Part shown: piece by piece, positions 40,184 to 48,169 of the stretch
How positions within the stretch are numbered: the stretch's first letter is position 1
Layout: each line of letters begins with the position of its first letter
NCBI GenBank assembly: GCA_023251135.1
Contig: JAHEZJ010000002.1
Coordinates: forward strand, 162,624 to 226,623
Reading direction: 5' to 3'
Source of the DNA: Flavobacterium sp.
GTDB taxonomy: Bacteria > Bacteroidota > Bacteroidia > Flavobacteriales > Flavobacteriaceae
DNA length: 64,000 nucleotides
Made by a program: the position numbers and the translations under genes
Notes under the pieces: generated by a model
The model's input: only the letters and a program-made list of their open reading frames with translations
Databases searched by the model: none
Told to the model about the DNA's origin: nothing

Positions 40184-40382
40184 TTTCAAAAAACTACACA
40201 GAAAAAAACACTCCACAACACGTTTTTTTTAAACGCAACACCCTCCGGAACCCCAATAAAATCAAGCATTATCACATCTTAAACGAAAAACAAACATTAA
40301 CACATTAACAAGTGTATTTTAACACTAAAAAAACACATCTCGTAATAAAAGCATAATATGGGTAAAAAAAAAGCTTTTTATA
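40184..40382. other. Non-coding region upstream of SusCD module C
   Basis: About 200 bases of AT-rich sequence, including two short ATTAACAC units near 40307, with no supported gene. It matches the upstream region of module B only in its last part, a poly-A run followed by CTTTTT. Confidence 0.5.
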
Positions 40383-40439
40383 TTAGGTAGATTAACAAAT
40401 AATTAAGATTTTTACCGAACTAATTCAAAACACATAAAA
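40383..40439 (+). promoter_or_regulatory. Conserved SusC leader element, copy C
   Basis: TTAGG, three bases, ATTAACAAATAATTAAG, GATTTTTA and ACTAATTCAAAA, exactly the same distance (57 bases) from the ATG as in copy B. Confidence 0.62.
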
Positions 40440-43400
40440 ATGAAACTAAAGTTCAATGGATGCTTAGTACTACTATTAGTACTAGTTGCGCAACTTACTT
40501 TTGCGCAAGAAAGAGCTGTTTCTGGAACAGTTTCTGACAATACAGGAATGCCTTTACCGGGTGTAAGTGTATTGGTTAAAGGAACCAAAACAGGAACGCA
40601 AACTGACTTTGATGGTAAATACTCTATCAAAGCTTCTTCAAACCAGGTTTTAGTATTTAGCTACATTGGGATGAAAACCCAAGAAGTAGCTGCTACTTCT
40701 TCTGCAATTAATGTAAAATTATTAGATGGTGCAGCACAACAATTAGAGAGTGTTGTGGTAACGGCTTTCGGGATTAAACGTAATCCGAAAAAACTGGGGT
40801 ATTCTGTAAGTGAAGTAAAAGCGGAACAAATTACCCAAAACTCAGAACCAGATTTATCAAGAGCTCTTGCCGGAAAAGTGGCTGGGGTTAACGTTAATAC
40901 ATCCACTGGGGTTGCCGGAGCAGCAAACCAAATCACGATTAGAGGGGTTAACTCATTAACAGGTAATACAGATCCTTTAATTATCGTTGACGGTATTGCC
41001 TACAGCAATGTATCTGTAACTTCTACGAGCCAGATCACTGGAGGTGGTGGATACGAATCAGCTTTGTCTTCATTAGATCCAAATGATATCGAAAGCATCA
41101 ACGTACTTAAAAGTACAGCAGCAGCTGCACTTTATGGTTCAAGAGCGATGAACGGGGTAATCGTTGTAACCACAAAATCTGGTGCATCTAAACCAAACAA
41201 AAATCAAAAATTAAATGTAAATGTTGGAATGGGTACCTACTTTGAAACTATTGCCAACTTACCAGATTATCAAAACACTTATGGTTCAGGAGCCAACTTC
41301 CAATATTCAAATGCAAATGGTTCTTGGGGACCTCGCTTTGATTCATTAGCAACAATTCCTACATGGCCAACGCTTTTGGCTGCTTATCCTGATAAATTTG
41401 GACCTACAGTTCCTTATGTTGCAAAACCAAATAACGTAAAAGACTTATTTAGAACCGGAACAGTATTAGACAAAACAATTGGTTTTAACTACGCAGGACA
41501 AGACGGAACTTTTAATGCAACTATTTCAGATTTACGTCAGGATGGTTACATTCCTTACAACTCTTACGATAGAACATCAATGTCTGCAGGTGGAAATTTC
41601 AAATTAAGCAAAAAATTCACTGTTGGAGCAAACTTAGCTTACTCAAAAACAAAACAAGTAGGAGGTTTCTTTGGAGAAAACCAATTTGCAGGATCTTCTT
41701 CTTCATTTGCCAGAACTTTGTTCTTAGCGAGAAACTGGGATTTAAATCTTCCTTATGTTGACCCGGTAACTGGTGGATCTGTAACTCCAAACGGAACTCA
41801 ATTCGACCACCCACTTTGGTCTTGGCAACACGATCAAATCGTTACTAATACGGATAGAATTGTTGCAGGTATTAACTTAAACTACGTTCTTAACGACAAC
41901 ATTTCAGCATCGTACAGAGCGGGTATCAACAAATATTCATTAAACAGAATACAAGTTCGTGATTTAGCTTCAAGAGCAAACAACGGATTAGGTAACTTAC
42001 TTAGCGACAACTATGTAAACCAAGATATTGAATCTACATTCTTATTGAACTTTAATTACGAATTAAATGAAAGCTTTAAATTAGCTACCATTGTTGGTAA
42101 TAACGTTCTACAAAACGAATACACAAGAGTTGCAAATGAAGGAAGAGAATTCATTGTACCAAACATCTTTACTTTCAAAAACGTTAAAAGTATCGCCAGT
42201 TTAACTGATGAGCGCGCTATGAAAAGAAATGTAGGTGTATTTGCCGATGTAACTTTATCTTATAAAGATTATTTATTCTTAAATGCTACAGCGAGAAATG
42301 ACTGGAGTTCTTCATTACCAAAAAACAGAAACTCTTATTTCTACCCATCTGTTAGTGCCTCTGCAGTTTTAACTGATGCATTAAACATCCAAAGCGAAGT
42401 TTTAACTTTTGCTAAATTAAGAGCCAGTTTCGCTAAAGTTGGTAGAGATGTACCAGCAGAATTCTTAAAAATATCTTACGATCAAGGACAAGCTTACAAC
42501 GGTCTTCCTAGAATCGGAAACAATACTTTCTTAGGAGATCAGGACGTAAGACCTGAATTTTCAGAAGAATTTGAAATCGGTACAGATTTAGAATTTTTCA
42601 GAAAAAGAATTGCAGTAGACTTAAGTTTATACTCTAAAACTACAAAAGATCTGATTACTCCGGTAACTGTAGCATCTTCAACTGGATTTACAGAATTAAA
42701 CACTAATGCAGGTTCTATCAGAAACAGAGGTATTGAGCTTGGATTAACATTAGTACCTATTAAATCTAAAGACTTTACATGGTCGTTATTAACAAACTTC
42801 ACTAAAAACGAAAATGAGGTATTAACCTTAAAAGAAGGTTTAGACAGAATTCAGCTTAATGCAAATCAAATTGCTTATGCAATTCCAGGACAACCATTTG
42901 GTGTATTCTACGGAACAAGATTTGCTCGTGATGCTAATGGAAATTATTTAATCAACAGATCTGGAGGAGCAGTTATTCAAGATCCTTCACTTGGAGTTAT
43001 CGGAGATCCAAATGCTAAATTCAGAGTAAGTTTTGCGAATACATTCATTTACAAAGCATGGAGTTTAAGAACTCAGTTTGACTGGAAACAAGGAGGAGAT
43101 ATCTCTTCTTCTACTATCGAACAATTATTAGGAAGAGGTGTAACCAGAGACACTGAAGACAGAGAAAAAACATATATCATTCCAGGTTACTATGGAAATA
43201 ATGACGGAACTCCAATCTTAGATGCTAACGGAAACCAAATTCCAAATACAACACAATTAAGCATGAATGAGCTTTACTTCTCACCTGCAGGAGGAAGTAC
43301 TTTCGGAATCAATTCTGTTGACGAAGCAACAATCTATGACGGAACCGTATTTAGATTAAGAGAAATAAACTTGACTTATGATGTACCAAGTAAAATTTTG

Positions 43401-43595
43401 GAAAAAACTCCATTTGGAAGAATTAGTTTAAGTCTTATCGCAAACAACCTTTGGTATTTTGCTCCAAACGTTCCTAAGTACACCAATTTTGATCCTGAAA
43501 CGACAAGCTACGGTAATTCAACATTACAAGGTATAGAAACTTCAGCTGCTCCGACTGCAAAAAGATGGGGTTTCAAAATTAATTTAACATTTTAA
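40440..43595 (+). CDS. SusC/RagA-type TonB-dependent transporter C
   Basis: Third SusC-family transporter, 1051 aa. Signal peptide 1-22, regulatory-like domain ~25-105, plug with ITIRGVNSLTGNTDPLIIVD and LKSTAAAALYGSRAMNGVIV, and a barrel ending FKINLTF. Its first ~250 bases are near-identical to transporter B, after which similarity drops to ordinary family level. It pairs with the SusD-like gene 11 bases downstream and then an unknown lipoprotein, so module C is a three-gene unit. Confidence 0.95.
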   Translation: MKLKFNGCLVLLLVLVAQLTFAQERAVSGTVSDNTGMPLPGVSVLVKGTKTGTQTDFDGKYSIKASSNQVLVFSYIGMKTQEVAATSSAINVKLLDGAAQQLESVVVTAFGIKRNPKKLGYSVSEVKAEQITQNSEPDLSRALAGKVAGVNVNTSTGVAGAANQITIRGVNSLTGNTDPLIIVDGIAYSNVSVTSTSQITGGGGYESALSSLDPNDIESINVLKSTAAAALYGSRAMNGVIVVTTKSGASKPNKNQKLNVNVGMGTYFETIANLPDYQNTYGSGANFQYSNANGSWGPRFDSLATIPTWPTLLAAYPDKFGPTVPYVAKPNNVKDLFRTGTVLDKTIGFNYAGQDGTFNATISDLRQDGYIPYNSYDRTSMSAGGNFKLSKKFTVGANLAYSKTKQVGGFFGENQFAGSSSSFARTLFLARNWDLNLPYVDPVTGGSVTPNGTQFDHPLWSWQHDQIVTNTDRIVAGINLNYVLNDNISASYRAGINKYSLNRIQVRDLASRANNGLGNLLSDNYVNQDIESTFLLNFNYELNESFKLATIVGNNVLQNEYTRVANEGREFIVPNIFTFKNVKSIASLTDERAMKRNVGVFADVTLSYKDYLFLNATARNDWSSSLPKNRNSYFYPSVSASAVLTDALNIQSEVLTFAKLRASFAKVGRDVPAEFLKISYDQGQAYNGLPRIGNNTFLGDQDVRPEFSEEFEIGTDLEFFRKRIAVDLSLYSKTTKDLITPVTVASSTGFTELNTNAGSIRNRGIELGLTLVPIKSKDFTWSLLTNFTKNENEVLTLKEGLDRIQLNANQIAYAIPGQPFGVFYGTRFARDANGNYLINRSGGAVIQDPSLGVIGDPNAKFRVSFANTFIYKAWSLRTQFDWKQGGDISSSTIEQLLGRGVTRDTEDREKTYIIPGYYGNNDGTPILDANGNQIPNTTQLSMNELYFSPAGGSTFGINSVDEATIYDGTVFRLREINLTYDVPSKILEKTPFGRISLSLIANNLWYFAPNVPKYTNFDPETTSYGNSTLQGIETSAAPTAKRWGFKINLTF

Positions 43596-43606
43596 TACAA
43601 AACGAC

Positions 43607-45322
43607 ATGAAATTATATAATTCTATAAAAAATAATAAAACTGCTCTGGTTTTATTATCTCTCACTACTTTTTTCAGTAGCTGCAGTAATTATTTAGATG
43701 TTGATAAAGATACTGATGACCCAACGGTTGCTCCATTGAATTATTTACTAACTCAAATCCAAAGCGATATTGCTGAAATAGGCGAATTCAATTTGAACAC
43801 AGGTGATATCCTGGCGGTTTATACGCACCAGATGACAGCCAGAGAGGAAGAAGATCAATACGGAGTAAAAGTCGATAATATTCCTATGAATAATGACTGG
43901 AACGCAGTTTACCTGAGTCTGACTAATCTTGAAACCCTAATAGAACAATCTACTAAATCTGGAGATTTAGTATACTTGGGTATTGCTCAAATGCAAAAAG
44001 CGTATATCATGGCATATGCCGTAGACATGTGGGGAGATGTTCCGTACAGCGAAGCGACTAAATTAACTACTGGTAACCTTGCGCCTAAATTTGACAATCA
44101 AAAAGAAATCTATGCAAGTATTTTTAAATTAATCGATCTTGCAAAAGTGAATTTAAAAAGTAATGCTGGTTTAAAAAAACCAGGTGGTGATGATATATTC
44201 TATGGTGGAAGTAACACTAAATGGATAAAATTTGCCAATACTTTTAAACTAAAATTATACAATCAAACACGATTAACTTCTGATTTTGATCAGGCAGGAT
44301 TTAACGCTTTAATAGCTGAAGACAACTTCTTCTCTTCTAATGCTGATGATTTCCAATTTGCACGTTTCAATATAATTTCGCCAACAAACGAAAGAAACAG
44401 GTTGTTTATCGAATCTTATGAAAGTACACAATTTGGATCTTACCAAAGTCCATGGATGTATGAAATCCTAAAAGGAGTAAACCCTAATATTCATAACGGG
44501 AACCCAGATCCTAGAATGAAATATTACTACTACAACCAATTAAAACCAAACCAATTCCCACCTGACCAAGGAAACACTACAACAGGAAATCCTGGTGCAG
44601 ATTATTGGGATAAATCAACTGGTTTTGTTAGTATCCGATTTGGGAGTACAGGTCCTGACAGAGATAAAAGTGCAGAGAACACTTTTACCTATCCTGGTAT
44701 CTTCCCTTCTGGTGGTAGATATGATGACGGACAAGGTGGTTCAGTTTCAACTTTAGCTGCAAAATCAGGAACAGGTATAGCACCACACAGAATATTAACT
44801 TATGATGAATTTTTATACATTCAGGCAGAGTTAATACAAACAGGAAAACTAGCCGGAAATGCTGCTACAAAACTTCAACAAGCTGTTACAGCAAGTTTTG
44901 CTAAAGTTGACCAGGTAGTAGCTAAAAGCCAATCGCCTCAGCTTGCAACAATTCCTGTTCTTACAGGTTCTACTGCAGTGAATAACTTCATTACAAAAGT
45001 AATAGCTGAATTTAACGCAGGCGATGCTGCAAAAAAATTAGAGATTATTATGACTCAGAAATGGGTAGGTACTTTTGGAGATCCTGCTGATCAATACATT
45101 GATTACAGAAGAACTGGTTTCCCTGTATTGGCAAACCCGCTAAGTACTACAAAAGAATATCAGCTGAACAACAATGATGCTTTTCCTCTAAATGATTCAC
45201 AAACTGTATTAAATAACCCTTTCCAAGTATCATGGTACTGGCCACAATCAGAATTAAATTCTAATGCAAGTGCTCCGGCTCAGAAAAACCCAGGTACTTA
45301 CAAAATCTTTTGGGATCTTTAA
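43607..45322 (+). CDS. SusD/RagB-like surface lipoprotein C
   Basis: SusD-like lid lipoprotein, 571 aa, the largest of the three. Lipobox FFSSC (Cys26), followed by SNYLDVDKDTDDP. Signatures: YAVDMWGDVPYSEATKLTTG, ILTYDEFLYIQAELIQTGK and WVGTFGDPADQYIDYRRTGF. Insertions between residues ~300 and 390 (Gly/Pro/Asp-rich) distinguish it from the other two. It lies 19 bases before the unknown lipoprotein. Confidence 0.93.
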   Translation: MKLYNSIKNNKTALVLLSLTTFFSSCSNYLDVDKDTDDPTVAPLNYLLTQIQSDIAEIGEFNLNTGDILAVYTHQMTAREEEDQYGVKVDNIPMNNDWNAVYLSLTNLETLIEQSTKSGDLVYLGIAQMQKAYIMAYAVDMWGDVPYSEATKLTTGNLAPKFDNQKEIYASIFKLIDLAKVNLKSNAGLKKPGGDDIFYGGSNTKWIKFANTFKLKLYNQTRLTSDFDQAGFNALIAEDNFFSSNADDFQFARFNIISPTNERNRLFIESYESTQFGSYQSPWMYEILKGVNPNIHNGNPDPRMKYYYYNQLKPNQFPPDQGNTTTGNPGADYWDKSTGFVSIRFGSTGPDRDKSAENTFTYPGIFPSGGRYDDGQGGSVSTLAAKSGTGIAPHRILTYDEFLYIQAELIQTGKLAGNAATKLQQAVTASFAKVDQVVAKSQSPQLATIPVLTGSTAVNNFITKVIAEFNAGDAAKKLEIIMTQKWVGTFGDPADQYIDYRRTGFPVLANPLSTTKEYQLNNNDAFPLNDSQTVLNNPFQVSWYWPQSELNSNASAPAQKNPGTYKIFWDL

Positions 45323-45341
45323 TCATTAAAAAACGAATAAA

Positions 45342-46223
45342 ATGAAAAATATAAAACTAATATTCACATCAATGCTATTTTTACTAATAGCATTCTCATG
45401 TGATGACGATGGAGGAACATCAAAAATTGGCGCCGTTGAAGGAGCTACTCCAAACATAAATAAAATCGCTACTGCAGATCAGGGTATAAACATTATAGCA
45501 CTGCAAGGCTCAGGAGATCTAAATCTAGGATTAACTTTAGGAGTTTCTACTGGTGAGGTTAGCTCTATGGATGTAGTGGGTTATTTTACAAAAAGCGGTG
45601 TTGTTTCAAAAGCAACATTACAAGCTAATGTGACCACTTTTCCGGCAACATTAAAGTATACTAAAGCAGACCTTATTAAAGCATTCCCAACATTTGCAAG
45701 TTTTGGTCTTACTGATAAATTAGTGATCACTGCTGATTTAAAATTGAAAGACGGAAGTGTTTTGAAAATGTTTACGGATAATGGTCAGCCATCATACGGA
45801 GCTGACGTAGCCAATTCAACATTATGGAAAGTGCAACAAACTTACACGGCACTTTGTCCTTTAAATGATGCTTCTCTTTTCAATGGAAACTATAAAGTTA
45901 CCGCTGATACATGGCAGGATTACGCCATTGGCGATATTGTACCAGTAGTTTACAATGCAGCAAATGGTAAATATGTATTCAGAATTTTGAATACAGCTAA
46001 CCCATATTTGATTAACGGAGGCACTTCTTATATTATTGGTACTATCAACCCGGCTACAAATGCGGTTACCGTTACAAGTAATGAGCAATGGAATTACGGA
46101 CCTGGACAGGTTTACACTGTTACAGGAACTGGTAACGTTAGTTCATGTACCGGAGACATTAATTTAAAAATTAGTTTTAGCGGATCGTCTGACTATACAT
46201 TCAATTTAGTTAAAGCTCCTTAA
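45342..46223 (+). CDS. Surface lipoprotein of unknown function in SusCD module C
   Basis: I do not recognise this 293-aa protein. It has a lipoprotein signal with lipobox IAFSC (Cys20) followed by DDDGG, the acidic stretch typical of surface-exposed flavobacterial lipoproteins. Residues ~50-160 look like a beta-rich domain (MDVVGYFTKSGVVSKATLQA, LVITADLKLKDGS). The C-terminal part (~170-293) is beta-rich and bounded by two cysteines near 171 and 269 that could form a disulfide. By position it is an accessory binding protein for the SusCD C complex, comparable in place to SusE/SusF, but homology is not evident. Confidence 0.8.
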   Translation: MKNIKLIFTSMLFLLIAFSCDDDGGTSKIGAVEGATPNINKIATADQGINIIALQGSGDLNLGLTLGVSTGEVSSMDVVGYFTKSGVVSKATLQANVTTFPATLKYTKADLIKAFPTFASFGLTDKLVITADLKLKDGSVLKMFTDNGQPSYGADVANSTLWKVQQTYTALCPLNDASLFNGNYKVTADTWQDYAIGDIVPVVYNAANGKYVFRILNTANPYLINGGTSYIIGTINPATNAVTVTSNEQWNYGPGQVYTVTGTGNVSSCTGDINLKISFSGSSDYTFNLVKAP

Positions 46224-46244
46224 TCAAAATAAATTTTATATTGA

Positions 46245-46278
46245 AACCACTCTGTTCACTCAGAGTGGTTTTTTTTTA
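46245..46278 (+). terminator. Terminator of SusCD module C
   Basis: Perfect 10-base-pair stem AACCACTCTG, loop of 6, followed by eight or more T residues. The rlmB promoter begins directly behind it. Confidence 0.93.
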
Positions 46279-46293
46279 TACCAACAATATACC

Positions 46294-46301
46294 TATATTT
46301 G
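46294..46301 (+). promoter_or_regulatory. -7 box of rlmB
   Basis: TATATTTG matches TAnnTTTG and ends only 4 bases before the ATG, so rlmB mRNA should be leaderless or nearly so. The -33 region falls in the T run of the preceding terminator. Confidence 0.5.
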
Positions 46302-46305
46302 TCCC

Positions 46306-47040
46306 ATGGAAAAAGAACATCAAATATTTGGAATTAGAGCCATTATAGAAGCCATTCAGGCAGGAAAAGAAGTTGATAAAGTATTTATTCAAAAAGAAAT
46401 TTCCGGAGAATTAATGAAAGATTTAATGAAGGTGATGAAACGCGCTAACATTAATTTCTCGTATGTTCCTGTAGAAAAACTCAATCGCTTAACGCCAAAC
46501 AATCATCAGGGAGCGGTAGCAACCATCTCCCCTATTGGTTTTATAGAATTAGAACATTTGGTTGAATCAACAATCGAATCGGGATCAAAACCTTTATTTT
46601 TAATACTGGATCAGATTTCAGACGCAAGAAATTTTGGTGCGATTATCAGAACTGCTGAGTGTACCGGCGTAAACGGAATCATTGTACAAAAAGCAGGTTC
46701 GGCACCGGTAAACGGAGACACTGTTAAAACTTCGGCAGGAGCGGTATTTAATGTTCCGATTTGCAAAGTGGAACATATCAAAGATGCGATTTTCTATCTT
46801 CAAGGATCAGGAATCAAAACCGTGGCGGCAACTGAAAAAACAGATCAGAATATATACGACATTACATTAAACGAACCTGTTGCCATCATCATGGGATCTG
46901 AAGACAGAGGTATAAATCCTTCTGTGCTTAAAATTGTAGATGAAAAAGCAAAATTACCGATGTTTGGATCAATTGGATCTTTAAATGTTTCTGTTGCTTG
47001 TGGTGCATTTCTATATGAGGCTGTTCGCCAAAGAAGCTAA
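46306..47040 (+). CDS. rlmB: 23S rRNA 2'-O-ribose methyltransferase RlmB (TrmH/SpoU family)
   Basis: Methylates G2251 of 23S rRNA in E. coli, using S-adenosylmethionine. At 244 aa it has an N-terminal substrate-binding domain (~1-75, IFGIRAIIEAIQAGKEVDKV) and the SPOUT catalytic domain with the three SpoU motifs: LDQISDARNFGAIIRTAECT, IIMGSEDRGI and LNVSVACGAFLYEAVRQR, which forms the knotted cofactor site. It is monocistronic, converging on the rhomboid gene. Confidence 0.95.
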   Translation: MEKEHQIFGIRAIIEAIQAGKEVDKVFIQKEISGELMKDLMKVMKRANINFSYVPVEKLNRLTPNNHQGAVATISPIGFIELEHLVESTIESGSKPLFLILDQISDARNFGAIIRTAECTGVNGIIVQKAGSAPVNGDTVKTSAGAVFNVPICKVEHIKDAIFYLQGSGIKTVAATEKTDQNIYDITLNEPVAIIMGSEDRGINPSVLKIVDEKAKLPMFGSIGSLNVSVACGAFLYEAVRQRS

Positions 47041-47117
47041 ATAATACAAAGAATTGAGAATTACGAGACAAATTAATGTCTTCAAAAAATACTCATAACT
47101 ATTCTTTCTAAAAACCT

Positions 47118-47158
47118 GTAGCTTAATTGTAGTACTGTTAACTACAACCTTAAGCTAC
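47118..47158. terminator. Long hairpin between convergent rlmB and rhomboid genes
   Basis: Arms GTAGCTTAA plus TTGTAGT pair with their complements (16 bp in total) around a CC bulge and a 7-base loop. No clear T run follows in either direction, so it may act as a weak bidirectional terminator or 3'-end stabiliser. Confidence 0.55.
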
Positions 47159-47186
47159 GGGTAAAATAAACATTCTAAGCCAAAGA

Positions 47187-47951
47187 TTACCTATCCTCCT
47201 TTGTCTCAGAATTAGTCAAAATATAATTAACCGGAACATCTGAATTAAAATACGTCATTAATTCCTCCGGTTCTTCTTCTACGATCTCTGTATTTACGAA
47301 ATTTCCATTTTCATCAAAATGTTTCATAAAGGGATCTTCTTCAGGATTAAAATCCGGTTTCTGCCATTCATAAACAATAGGTTTTGCGTACTCCGGGGTT
47401 TTATAAATTAAAGACATCGCAAATCCGGTAATAAAGCCTGCCAAATGTCCTTCCCAGGAAATGGTTTTATCTACCTCCGGAAACACGTACCAAATCATTC
47501 CGCCATAAAGCAAAATCACAGATAACGAAAGCGCGACCAGTCGATAATACCCTGTTTGAATTCCTTTAAAGAAAATAAAACTAACCAAAACATAAATCAA
47601 TCCGCTGGCCCCAATATGAAAATTTTCACGGCCAATAATCCACGTTATCAATCCCGAAAACAAAATACCATAGGCAATAACTGCAAAGGATTGTTTGGGG
47701 TAGAAAAACTGCAGTGCTGCCAATAATACCAGTAGCGGAATAGAATTATTGTATAAATGACTTAAATTTTCATGAATAAAAGGACTGAACAAGACACCTT
47801 GCAGACCTAAAAAATCCCGGGGATAAACACCATATTGATAAAAATCAAAGTCAAAGCGGATCTGCACCCAGTACACAATCCACAAAAAAAGAACAAAAAA
47901 TACCGGAAGTCCTATAACTGAAGTCGTAAATTTAAAGTGGTTGTCGTTCAT
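47187..47951 (-). CDS. Rhomboid-family intramembrane serine protease
   Basis: Six-helix membrane protease cleaving transmembrane substrates. Catalytic Ser116 lies in HIGASG and the catalytic His169 in WEGHLAGF; the oxyanion HxxxN motif is at His65-Asn69 (HLYNN). All active-site residues are therefore present. The 254-aa protein ends in an acidic cytoplasmic tail (~190-254). Substrate unknown. Confidence 0.93.
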   Translation of the reverse strand: MNDNHFKFTTSVIGLPVFFVLFLWIVYWVQIRFDFDFYQYGVYPRDFLGLQGVLFSPFIHENLSHLYNNSIPLLVLLAALQFFYPKQSFAVIAYGILFSGLITWIIGRENFHIGASGLIYVLVSFIFFKGIQTGYYRLVALSLSVILLYGGMIWYVFPEVDKTISWEGHLAGFITGFAMSLIYKTPEYAKPIVYEWQKPDFNPEEDPFMKHFDENGNFVNTEIVEEEPEELMTYFNSDVPVNYILTNSETKEDR

Positions 47952-48047
47952 AATTTTTCAGGTAATTTTAAATGATGACATCAAAAAACTATCCAATTAC
48001 AATTTACTGATAATTTGTCAGCTAACAAGAACTTTCTTAAATGTCAT

Positions 48048-48130
48048 TTTAGCCCTGATGGGAGCGGCATCCTTTTGTGTCTGCCGCGGCGGACGCAAAA
48101 GATACAGCGGACAGCAGGAATAGCTTCTAA
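48048..48130. repeat. GC-rich intergenic hairpin element
   Basis: A ~80-base stretch far more GC-rich than its surroundings in the rhomboid-rarA divergent region. Its core is an inverted repeat with arms CTTTTGTGTC and GACGCAAAAG around GCCGCGG; it ends GGACAGCAGGAATAGCTTCT. A related end (CGACAGCTGGAAAAAGCTTC) occurs after adk at 59181. This points to a dispersed mobile or structural repeat. Confidence 0.65.
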
Positions 48131-48169
48131 AAACTATAAAATTAAAACTGAAAATAGTAATTTTACAAA

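Noticed and set aside
48048-48130. GC-rich block as a tRNA or other known RNA gene
   Set aside because: It folds into one long hairpin, not a cloverleaf, and has no T-loop motif or CCA end.
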